Assembly (NCBI GenBank): GCA_023453335.1
Contig: JAEXTU010000084.1
Coordinates: forward strand, 1 to 10,855
DNA: 10,855 bases
From: Pseudomonadota bacterium
Lineage (GTDB): Bacteria; Desulfobacterota; Desulfovibrionia; Desulfovibrionales; Desulfovibrionaceae
Direction of reading: 5' to 3'
The stretch's first letter is position 1. The number at the start of each line of letters is the position of its first letter. Of this stretch, positions 6,024 to 10,855 are shown one piece after another. Below the pieces are notes generated by a model, which had not been told where the DNA came from, made no database searches, and was given only the letters and a program-made list of their open reading frames with translations. Position numbers and translations under genes: made by a program.

Positions 6024-6389
6024 ATGCGCACGTCACTCACTGCGGCCCTGGCCGCCCTGCTCCTGGCCGCCCCGCTCCTGGCCGGATGCTCCGCTGCCCG
6101 GCCGGTGGGCCTGTCCGCGTCCCGCGGGTTCTGCAACACCGCCGGCAGCTACGGGAGCAACGGCAACAACGACTCGGGCGGCGGCGGGTCCTGCATGGAG
6201 CAGCTGAAGATCTGCGGGAAGTTCTTCGATCCCCTGGCCGCGGGCGTGGCCGACCGGGTGGCCTGTCTGGCCCAGTGCGGTGCGGCCAACGCCGAGTTGT
6301 TCCACGTCCACGTGCTGGACGACTGCCGCCTGGGCGTGGTGCAGGCCAACGACCTGTGCGAGGAATACTGCCGGGGCAACTTCCAGTAG
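6024..6389 (+). CDS. Cysteine-rich lipoprotein, copy B of a tandem pair (unrecognised family)
   Basis: A paralogue of the preceding gene with the same length, 121 aa. It has a signal segment with lipobox LAGC (Cys22), a Gly/Ser/Asn-rich linker (41-56) that has diverged from copy A, and a strongly conserved C-terminal domain. Cysteines 37, 57, 64, 81, 85, 101, 112 and 116 match those of copy A; only the first spacing differs, by one residue. The segments FFDPLAAG, CLAQCGAANAELFH and NDLCEEYC are identical in both copies, as is HxH before DDC. Preceded by GGGAG (6012-6016). The 40-bp spacing and shared strand indicate co-transcription from the promoter near 5542. It converges with the TPR gene, 16 bp away. 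Function unknown; a periplasmic redox, metal-binding or cell-surface structural role is conceivable. Confidence 0.88.
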   Translation: MRTSLTAALAALLLAAPLLAGCSAARPVGLSASRGFCNTAGSYGSNGNNDSGGGGSCMEQLKICGKFFDPLAAGVADRVACLAQCGAANAELFHVHVLDDCRLGVVQANDLCEEYCRGNFQ

Positions 6390-6405
6390 CCTCAGCCTCC
6401 GGGGC

Positions 6406-6714
6406 TCAGCCCAGCCGGGCGGCCAGGTCCGGGGGCAGGGACTGGCCCAGGTCCGCGGCCTTGGCCGCGGCGCTGCGCGCGCCTTCCAGGTCGCCGTTGC
6501 CCAGGCAGGCCTGGGCCAGGTCCAGCAGGGCCTCGGCAAAGCCCGGCCGCAGCTCGATTGCCCGACGCAGGTGCTTCACCGCCTCCGGGAACAGCTCCAG
6601 GTGCAGTTCCGCGCAGCCCAGGGTGTGGAACCCCGCCGCGTCCGGGGCCAGGCCCACCTTGCGGCGCATGACCGTGACCACCCGGGCCGCGCTGTCGTCG
6701 TTCTCGAATTTCAT
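6406..6714 (-). CDS. Small TPR-repeat protein
   Basis: A 102-aa soluble protein with about two tetratricopeptide repeats, helical hairpins that usually mediate protein contacts. The region from AAGFHTLGCAELHLELFPEA to LRRAIELRPG is a good TPR; FAEALLDLAQACLGNGDLEGA is the next, with the Gly/Ala and Leu positions of the motif. The first 20 residues (MKFENDDSAARVVTVMRRKV) are outside the repeats. The start ATG at 6714 is chosen for the strong GGGAGGAA about 5 nt upstream; the open frame continues far upstream, but only as a shadow of the transporter gene. It lies 14 bp downstream of that transporter and is probably the last gene of the operon. No enzymatic motif is visible; the partner is unknown. 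Confidence 0.82.
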   Translation of the reverse strand: MKFENDDSAARVVTVMRRKVGLAPDAAGFHTLGCAELHLELFPEAVKHLRRAIELRPGFAEALLDLAQACLGNGDLEGARSAAAKAADLGQSLPPDLAARLG

Positions 6715-6728
6715 CGGTTCCTCCCGAA

Positions 6729-7961
6729 TCAGTGGGCCACGGCCAGGCCGTCCCAGGCCAGCCAGAGCCAGCCGCCGGCAATGGCGCAGGTGGCCAGGGT
6801 CACCGGCAGCCCCACCCGCAGGTGGGTGCGCCAGCCGATCTCCACGCCCAGCCGGCCGGCCGAGTCGGCCACGATGAGGTTGGCGATGGAGCCCAGGAGA
6901 AAGAGGTTGCCGGCCAGGGTGCTGGCCAGGGCCAGGACCAGCCCGGCTTGCGGTGTGGCGTGGGCCGAAACCAGGAGCATCACCGCCGGCACGTTGGACA
7001 CCAGGTTGGAGAGCACCACCGTGGCCGCGAAGAGCACGGCGGGCCGGCCCAGGTCCAGGCCGGTGTCGGCCAGTGCGCCCATGGCCTTGGCCAACTCGCC
7101 CGAGGCGGCCAGGGCGTGGTTGACCACGAAGAGCCCCAGGAACAGGAGCAGGAGCTGCCAGTCCACCAGGGCGAAGATGCGTCGCGAGGTCATGCGCCGG
7201 GACAGGAGGAGCAGTCCGGCCGCGGCCAGGGCCGGCACCTCCCGCGGCCAGGGGCCGAACAGGAAGGCCAGCACCAGCCCGGCCAGCACCGCCAGGCCCT
7301 TGCCCGACTGCCAGGCGTTGAAGTCCGGGGCCTCGATGTCCGGGGCCAGGATTCGGCGCTCCCAGCGGCCCCTGAACTTCCAGGCGATGATGGCCCAGGT
7401 GGCTCCCAGGCCCAGAAGCACCGGAGGCAGGGCATCGCGCAGGTAGGCGGCGAAGCCCAGGCCGGTGACCTGGCCGATGAGCATGTTCTGGGGGTTGCCG
7501 ATGAGGGTGGCGGCCGAGCCCACGTTGGCCGCGCAGGCCAGGGCCAGGAGGAAGGGGACCGGGTCCAGGTTGCGGCGGGCGCAGCCCTCCAGGAGGATGG
7601 GGGTCATGGCCAGGCACACGATGTCGTTGGCCAGCAGGGCGGAGAGCCCGGCCGAGGCGATGATGACCAGGGCCAGCAGGCCGGCGGGCGCCACCTGCGC
7701 CGCGGCCAGGCGGCGGGTGATGCGGGTGTAGAATCCGCCCAGCCGGAACTGGGCCGAAACCACCATGAGGGCGAAGAGCAGGGCCATGGTGGGCATGTCC
7801 ACCGCGGCCCAGGCCTCCCTGGAGTCCACCGCCCCGCCGGCGATGAGGGCCATGGCCCCCAGGGCGGCCACCCCGGTGCGGTCCAGGGCCAAGCCCGGGA
7901 TGCGGCCCAGGATCATGCCCAGGTACACGAAGCCGAACACCCCGACCACGAACCAGTCCAC
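6729..7961 (-). CDS. SLC13/ArsB-like (IT superfamily) membrane transporter, YbiR-like
   Basis: A 410-aa polytopic inner-membrane protein of the ion-transporter superfamily (ArsB, NhaD, YbiR, SLC13), which moves anions or exchanges ions. Hydrophobic helices fill nearly the whole length. The two pseudo-symmetric halves show the expected re-entrant signatures: NVGSAATLIGNPQNML (about 146-161) and GNLFLLGSIANLIV (about 351-364), with LLANDIVCLAMTPILL and SNLVSNVPAVMLL as the paired helix motifs. These loops resemble YbiR-type anion permeases more than true arsenite pumps, and no arsR or arsA lies nearby. The start is taken as GTG at 7961 because AGGAGG sits 8 nt upstream; an ATG at 8012 would add 17 mostly basic residues without a good site. 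The substrate is not predictable. Confidence 0.88.
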   Translation of the reverse strand: MDWFVVGVFGFVYLGMILGRIPGLALDRTGVAALGAMALIAGGAVDSREAWAAVDMPTMALLFALMVVSAQFRLGGFYTRITRRLAAAQVAPAGLLALVIIASAGLSALLANDIVCLAMTPILLEGCARRNLDPVPFLLALACAANVGSAATLIGNPQNMLIGQVTGLGFAAYLRDALPPVLLGLGATWAIIAWKFRGRWERRILAPDIEAPDFNAWQSGKGLAVLAGLVLAFLFGPWPREVPALAAAGLLLLSRRMTSRRIFALVDWQLLLLFLGLFVVNHALAASGELAKAMGALADTGLDLGRPAVLFAATVVLSNLVSNVPAVMLLVSAHATPQAGLVLALASTLAGNLFLLGSIANLIVADSAGRLGVEIGWRTHLRVGLPVTLATCAIAGGWLWLAWDGLAVAH

Positions 7962-7964
7962 GCG

Positions 7965-7982
7965 CGCACCCTCCTGGGTGCG
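7965..7982 (-). promoter_or_regulatory. Hairpin presenting the ribosome-binding site of the transporter gene
   Basis: On the minus strand CGCACCC-AGGA-GGGTGCG forms a perfect 7-bp GC-rich stem with a 4-nt loop. The loop and the first stem bases are the AGGAGG site for the GTG start at 7961. The core of the site is thus exposed in the loop while its 3' end is paired, which could tune translation of this gene within the operon. The fold is read by eye, not computed. Confidence 0.4.
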
Positions 7983-8029
7983 GCCCATACGCCGCCGGCG
8001 GCCGGGTGGCAAGGGGCGCGGCGGCGGGC

Positions 8030-8482
8030 TCAGGACGCGGCGTGCCTGGCCAGGAACCGGTCGAACTGGTTGGCGAAGGCCTCCAGGTCGCGGCGGCCAA
8101 GCGGCGGGGGGCCGCCGGTCATGACCCCGCCGCTGCGCAGCTCGTAGAGCAGGTTGCGCATGGCCAGGCGGCCGGCGATGTTGTCCTTGGTGTACAGCTC
8201 TCCCCGGGGGTTCAGGGCGTGGGCGTCCTTGGCGATGACCTGGGCGGCCAGGGGGATGTCCGCGGTGATCACCAGGTCGCCGGGGCGGACCATCTCCACG
8301 ATGGCCGCGTCCACCACGTCGAAGCCCTGGCCCACCCGGACCGCGGCGATGAATTCGGACGCGGGCACGGCCAGGGCCTTGTTGGCCACCAGGGTCAGCC
8401 TGAGGCGGCGGCGCTCGGCCGCGCGGAAGAGAATCTCCTTGATGGCGCCCGGCAGGGCGTCGGCGTCGGCGTAGATGTGCAT
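8030..8482 (-). CDS. yaiI: UPF0178 (DUF188) protein, YaiI/YqxD family
   Basis: A 150-aa soluble protein matching the YaiI family along its whole length: MHIYADADALPGAIKEIL at the N-terminus, then LVANKALAVP, GFDVVDAAIV, the family hallmark GDLVITADIPLAAQVI, ALNPRGELYT, LAMRNLLYELR and TGGPPPLGRRD near the end. The fold is PIN/NYN-like with conserved aspartates (D6, D8 and the TADIPLA aspartate), which suggests a nuclease-type metal site; the biochemical role of the family is not established. The family usually reads DADACP at the N-terminus; here the cysteine is Leu10. The start ATG at 8482 lies 1 nt after the stop of the MFS gene, so translation is probably coupled. No strong Shine-Dalgarno is visible. 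Confidence 0.95.
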   Translation of the reverse strand: MHIYADADALPGAIKEILFRAAERRRLRLTLVANKALAVPASEFIAAVRVGQGFDVVDAAIVEMVRPGDLVITADIPLAAQVIAKDAHALNPRGELYTKDNIAGRLAMRNLLYELRSGGVMTGGPPPLGRRDLEAFANQFDRFLARHAAS

Positions 8483-8483
8483 C

Positions 8484-9749
8484 TTACGGTGCTGTTTTCC
8501 GTCGCCGGCGCAGGCCCAGGCCCGGGCTCTCCGGCACCAGGCAGTAGAGCAGGCCGCAGGCGCCCACGCTGGCGGCGAAGCAGGTCCAGATGGGGGTGAA
8601 CTGCCCGGGCGAGCCCAGGGCGGACAGTTCGCCCGGAGCGAGCAGTCCCGCGGCCTGGAGCAGGGCCGCGGGGCCGAGCATGTTGAAGAGGTTGGCCGCG
8701 CTCATGGCCGTGGCCGCCATGCCCGGGGGCGAGAGCTCCTTGATGTGGGCGTACATCACCTGGCCCGGGGCGGCCATGGCCCCGAGCAGGAAGAAGAGCA
8801 GGGCCAGCAGCGGCTGCGGCACGCCGCGCTCCAGCAGGTTCAGGCCGGCCAGGAGCAGGGCGAAGGCCAGCAGGGAGGGCGCGACCACCCACTTGCGCGA
8901 GCGCAGGGTGCGGTCCGAGAGCCGGCCCGACAGGGGGAGCAGGACGATATAGCCGATGCTGGCCGCCAGGAGCACGTTGCCCGCGGCCACCGGGTCCAGG
9001 CCCTGGGCCTGCATGAGGAAAGGGCCGGCCCACAGGCCGGTGAGGGCCATGAACGCGCCGAAGCGGAAGAAGGTGGCCGCGCTCATGATCCAGAACCAGG
9101 GCGTGGCCGCCAGGCGGCCCAGGCCGCGGAAGGGGTTCTCCGCACCCTGCGCCTGGGGTCCGGTCCCGGGCGGGTGGTTGCGCACCACCAGGAGCAGGGC
9201 CGCCACTTGGACCACGTTCACCGCGGCCAGGGCCAGGAAGGCCCCGCGCCAGCCCGCGGACCGGGCGAGCAGGGCCAGGGGCGTGGCGGCCAGGGCCATG
9301 CCCAGGGAGCCCACCGAGGTCAGCACGCCCATGAGGGTGGCGAAGCGGTCGGCCGGGAACCAGTTCACCAGCAGGATGAGCGCGCCCATGAGGTTGCCGG
9401 ACATGCCCAGGCCCATGAGCGCCCGGCCCAGGAGCGCGGCGGCCTCGTTCTGGGCCAGGGCGAAAAGCAGGGAGCCGCCGGCCGCGGCCAGGCCCAGGCC
9501 GGCCATGATGAGGCGGGGTCCCAGGCGGTCCAGGCCCGGCCCCAGCACCGGCTGGGCCGCGGCAAAGGCGTAGAAGAAGGCCGCGGACAGGGCGGAGAGC
9601 CCGGCCGCGGTGAGGCCCAGGTCCGCGGCCAGGTCGTTGCTGACCACCGTGACCGAAACCCGGTAGAACATGCTGAGCAGAAAGCCCGAGGTGGCCACCG
9701 CGAAGACGGCGGCCGCCCGGGCCGGGGATTTGCCGGCGGCGTTGTCCAT
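8484..9749 (-). CDS. Major facilitator superfamily (MFS) transporter
   Basis: A 421-aa inner-membrane protein with about twelve hydrophobic helices in two halves, the standard MFS length. Motif A is present after helix 2 (GPGLDRLGPRL, about 70-80) and a second copy lies in the C-terminal half (SGRLSDRTLRSRK, about 274-286). A central cytoplasmic loop spans about 190-212. The N-terminal half also has GRALMGLGMSGNLMG, typical of helix 4. The C-terminus ends in a basic tail (RRRRK). It could export or import a small organic molecule; the sequence does not show which. The start ATG at 9749 has no good Shine-Dalgarno, so expression may depend on the CULT gene 39 bp upstream. It is followed after 1 nt by yaiI. 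Confidence 0.92.
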   Translation of the reverse strand: MDNAAGKSPARAAAVFAVATSGFLLSMFYRVSVTVVSNDLAADLGLTAAGLSALSAAFFYAFAAAQPVLGPGLDRLGPRLIMAGLGLAAAGGSLLFALAQNEAAALLGRALMGLGMSGNLMGALILLVNWFPADRFATLMGVLTSVGSLGMALAATPLALLARSAGWRGAFLALAAVNVVQVAALLLVVRNHPPGTGPQAQGAENPFRGLGRLAATPWFWIMSAATFFRFGAFMALTGLWAGPFLMQAQGLDPVAAGNVLLAASIGYIVLLPLSGRLSDRTLRSRKWVVAPSLLAFALLLAGLNLLERGVPQPLLALLFFLLGAMAAPGQVMYAHIKELSPPGMAATAMSAANLFNMLGPAALLQAAGLLAPGELSALGSPGQFTPIWTCFAASVGACGLLYCLVPESPGLGLRRRRKTAP

Positions 9750-9788
9750 GCCAGGGCCGGTACACCCGAATGGGCCGGAAGGGAAGGG

Positions 9789-10232
9789 TTACGTCCGCTC
9801 GTCGGCCTCGGCCAGGCGGTCGGCGATGAGGCCGTAGAAGGGCTCGCCGCCGGCCAGGGGGGCGAAGCGCCAGCCCAGGTGGAGGTCGCAGCGGCGGCAG
9901 GCCGCCACCTGCCAGGAGCAGCCTGCGAACCAGGGGAACTCGGTGGAGGACGGCCCCACGCAGCGGCAGCCCGGGGCCGCGCTGAACAGGGCCAGGTCGT
10001 AGACGTACCCATGGGGGTTGGCGAACACGTGGCGGTGGGAGCCGTCCCGCTCGGTGCGGGCCTGCTCCGCGGTCACCGCCTGGCCGCAGGCCCGGCACAC
10101 GATGCGCCGTCCCCCGTCCCCCGGGTCCGGCCCCTCGTCCGCACCCAATCCGGGTCGGCCGTCCCCGACCGGGGCCTCCCGGAGCAGGTGCAGGGGCGGG
10201 GTGGTCCCGCTGGCGGTCCAGGTGGCGTCCAT
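9789..10232 (-). CDS. Cereblon-like CULT-domain protein
   Basis: A 147-aa protein that is essentially one CULT domain, the thalidomide-binding fold of cereblon, known from single-domain bacterial proteins such as that of Magnetospirillum. The zinc ligands are C46-x2-C49 and C112-x2-C115. The aromatic cage is W101, W107 and W121, with spacings of 6 and 14 residues, identical to human W380, W386 and W400. Surrounding signatures agree: FANPHGYVYDL, GPSSTEFPWF and CRRCDLHLGWRF. The first 43 residues are Pro/Gly/Asp-rich and look disordered; no signal peptide is seen. Three extra cysteines (89, 91, 105) lie near the cage. Start ATG at 10232 lacks a Shine-Dalgarno; a start nearer the domain is possible. 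By family knowledge the cage binds cyclic imides and possibly uracil-like or degron-like ligands; the bacterial role is unknown. It heads the operon with the MFS transporter. Confidence 0.88.
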   Translation of the reverse strand: MDATWTASGTTPPLHLLREAPVGDGRPGLGADEGPDPGDGGRRIVCRACGQAVTAEQARTERDGSHRHVFANPHGYVYDLALFSAAPGCRCVGPSSTEFPWFAGCSWQVAACRRCDLHLGWRFAPLAGGEPFYGLIADRLAEADERT

Positions 10233-10238
10233 GCCCGG

Positions 10239-10267
10239 ATGCTAGGCCAAGCCGCGGCCCAGGGCAA
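10239..10267 (-). promoter_or_regulatory. Candidate promoter of the CULT operon, possibly leaderless
   Basis: Read on the minus strand, TTGCCC (10262-10267) and TAGCAT (10239-10244) are 17 bp apart, each matching 4 of 6 consensus bases. The -10 element ends only 6 nt before the CULT ATG, so transcription would begin at or next to the start codon. That agrees with the absence of a Shine-Dalgarno for this gene, but the match is modest. Confidence 0.3.
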
Positions 10268-10316
10268 TGGGCGGCCCGGGCTTCCCCTGCGCCCGGTTTT
10301 GGGGCATGTCTGGCCG

Positions 10317-10855
10317 ATGGACAAGAAATCCCGCGCTAACCACCCGATTCCCCGGCTGCGTGAGGACCTGGACTTCATCCCCCTGGAGGCCAATGGCCAG
10401 CGGGTGGTGGCGGTGCGCGACCCGCTGGGCCTGGCCCCGCAGGACCGGGCCTTTGCCCTGGACGCGCTGCGGCTCTATGCCTCCCTGGGCGAGTCCCCGG
10501 ACCTGGACGCCCTGGCCGCGGCCCTGGGCCGGGCTGCCGGCGACGGGAGCCTGGGCCGGGCCGAGGCTGCGGAGTTTGTCGCGGGGCTGGACGGCTGCCG
10601 GCTCCTGGACTCCCCGGCCTTCCGGGTCGACCGCGCCGCGGCGCAGGCGGCCTGGGATGAGGCCCCGGTGCGGCCGGCCATCCTCTCCGGCCGCTCCTAC
10701 CCGGCCGAGCCGGACAGGCTGGCCGCCTGGCTGGACTCGCTCCTGGCCTGCGCAGGAAACCCGGCCGGTAGCCCGGGGGGCGCCCCGGTGCGGGGGCTGG
10801 TGGCCCCGCACCTGGAGCCCTCCCAGGCCCCCCGGGTCTACGCCAACACCTACGC
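10317..10855 (+). CDS. amrB: AmmeMemoRadiSam system protein B (MEMO1 family), 5' part
   Basis: The frame opens at ATG 10317 and runs off the window end, giving 179 complete codons. Residues about 118-179 carry the start of the MEMO1 domain: VRPAILSGRSYPAEPDRLAA corresponds to the family's 'PAVAGxFYPxxPxxL', and GLVAPHLEP with VYANTY to the 'GLIxPHxDxxxGGxxYAxAY' core, whose histidine is in the metal-dioxygenase-like pocket. Before it lie about 115 residues (VRDPLGLAPQDRAFALDALR, then a helical region) that are absent from minimal MEMO proteins and look like a winged-helix or PqqD-like N-terminal domain seen in longer bacterial versions. MEMO proteins usually pair with AMMECR1 and radical-SAM partners, which would be expected beyond the right edge. 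The start lacks a clear Shine-Dalgarno. It is divergent from the CULT gene, 84 bp apart. Confidence 0.85.
   Translation, partial: MDKKSRANHPIPRLREDLDFIPLEANGQRVVAVRDPLGLAPQDRAFALDALRLYASLGESPDLDALAAALGRAAGDGSLGRAEAAEFVAGLDGCRLLDSPAFRVDRAAAQAAWDEAPVRPAILSGRSYPAEPDRLAAWLDSLLACAGNPAGSPGGAPVRGLVAPHLEPSQAPRVYANTY

Larger units (their letters stand above)
5618..6389 (+). repeat. Tandem gene duplication (406-bp period)
   Basis: The two lipoprotein genes start 406 bp apart and align over their whole length. Nucleotide identity is highest in the 3' half, where long identical blocks cover the CLAQCGAANAE and NDLCEEYC codons. The linker and signal-peptide regions have diverged. This is a local tandem duplication followed by selection on the cysteine domain. 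Confidence 0.9.

Noticed and set aside
6390..6405. Possible bidirectional terminator between lipoprotein B and the TPR gene
   Set aside because: Only a 4-bp stem (AGCC/GGCT) can be drawn, without a T-run; 16 bp is too short for a normal terminator.
6729..7961. Reading the IT-superfamily transporter as an arsenite efflux pump (ArsB)
   Set aside because: The fold and motifs are shared across the superfamily, the sequence looks more YbiR-like, and no arsR, arsA, arsC or arsD lies nearby.
7991..8002. 12-bp perfect palindrome GCCGCCGGCGGC in the gap between yaiI and the transporter
   Set aside because: A pure GC repeat of a kind expected by chance in this composition; no flanking element supports an operator or terminator.
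6715..8100. Upstream extension of the small TPR gene's frame, and other GC-driven frames across the transporter genes
   Set aside because: Pro/Arg/Gly-rich translation without domains, overlapping clear membrane-protein genes. Only the last 102 codons of this frame have a ribosome-binding site and a recognisable fold.
8395..10098. Minus-strand frame of about 567 codons across MFS, CULT and yaiI
   Set aside because: A shifted-frame shadow of those genes, rich in Pro/Arg/Gly; the other frame encodes recognisable families throughout.

Overview
The window is a GC-rich, gene-dense bacterial chromosome segment. Codon choice is strongly G/C at third positions. A methyl-accepting chemotaxis protein (MCP) with a C-terminal EFERF tether, a CheW, a short DksA/TraR zinc-finger protein, a multi-PAS GGDEF-EAL protein, a cereblon-like CULT protein and an AmmeMemoRadiSam B protein together suggest a sulfate-reducing deltaproteobacterium of the Desulfovibrionales. 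That placement is inferred from gene style and content, not from a marker gene.

Layout. (1) 1-1945, plus strand: the 3' end of an MCP gene, interrupted by an in-frame TAG at 234-236, then cheW and a DksA-like regulator. (2) 1956-5236, minus strand: a PAS-PAS-PAS-GGDEF-EAL c-di-GMP protein whose TGA stop overlaps the GTG start of a TesA-like SGNH-hydrolase lipoprotein. (3) 5237-5617: a 381-bp gap holding a minus-strand remnant of an FAD-dependent oxidoreductase (only its GxGxxG Rossmann start), an AT-richer patch with two palindromes, and a candidate sigma70 promoter facing the next genes. (4) 5618-6389, plus strand: two tandem paralogous lipoproteins of 121 aa each, with eight conserved cysteines after the lipidated one; I do not recognise the family. 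(5) 6406-10232, minus strand: a likely five-gene operon, in transcription order CULT protein, MFS transporter, YaiI/UPF0178, SLC13/ArsB-like (IT superfamily) transporter and a small TPR protein. (6) 10317 to the window end, plus strand: the 5' part of an AmmeMemoRadiSam system protein B gene, divergent from the CULT gene.

How the genes work together. The left part is signal transduction: a receptor and its adaptor, a c-di-GMP enzyme coupled to a periplasmic esterase, and a secondary-channel transcription regulator. The right part groups two membrane transporters with small soluble proteins. Two items deserve most attention: the CULT protein, which keeps the three-tryptophan cage and four zinc cysteines of cereblon at exact spacing, and the duplicated cysteine-rich lipoproteins. 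No RNA genes, insertion sequences, CRISPR arrays or convincing rho-independent terminators were seen.
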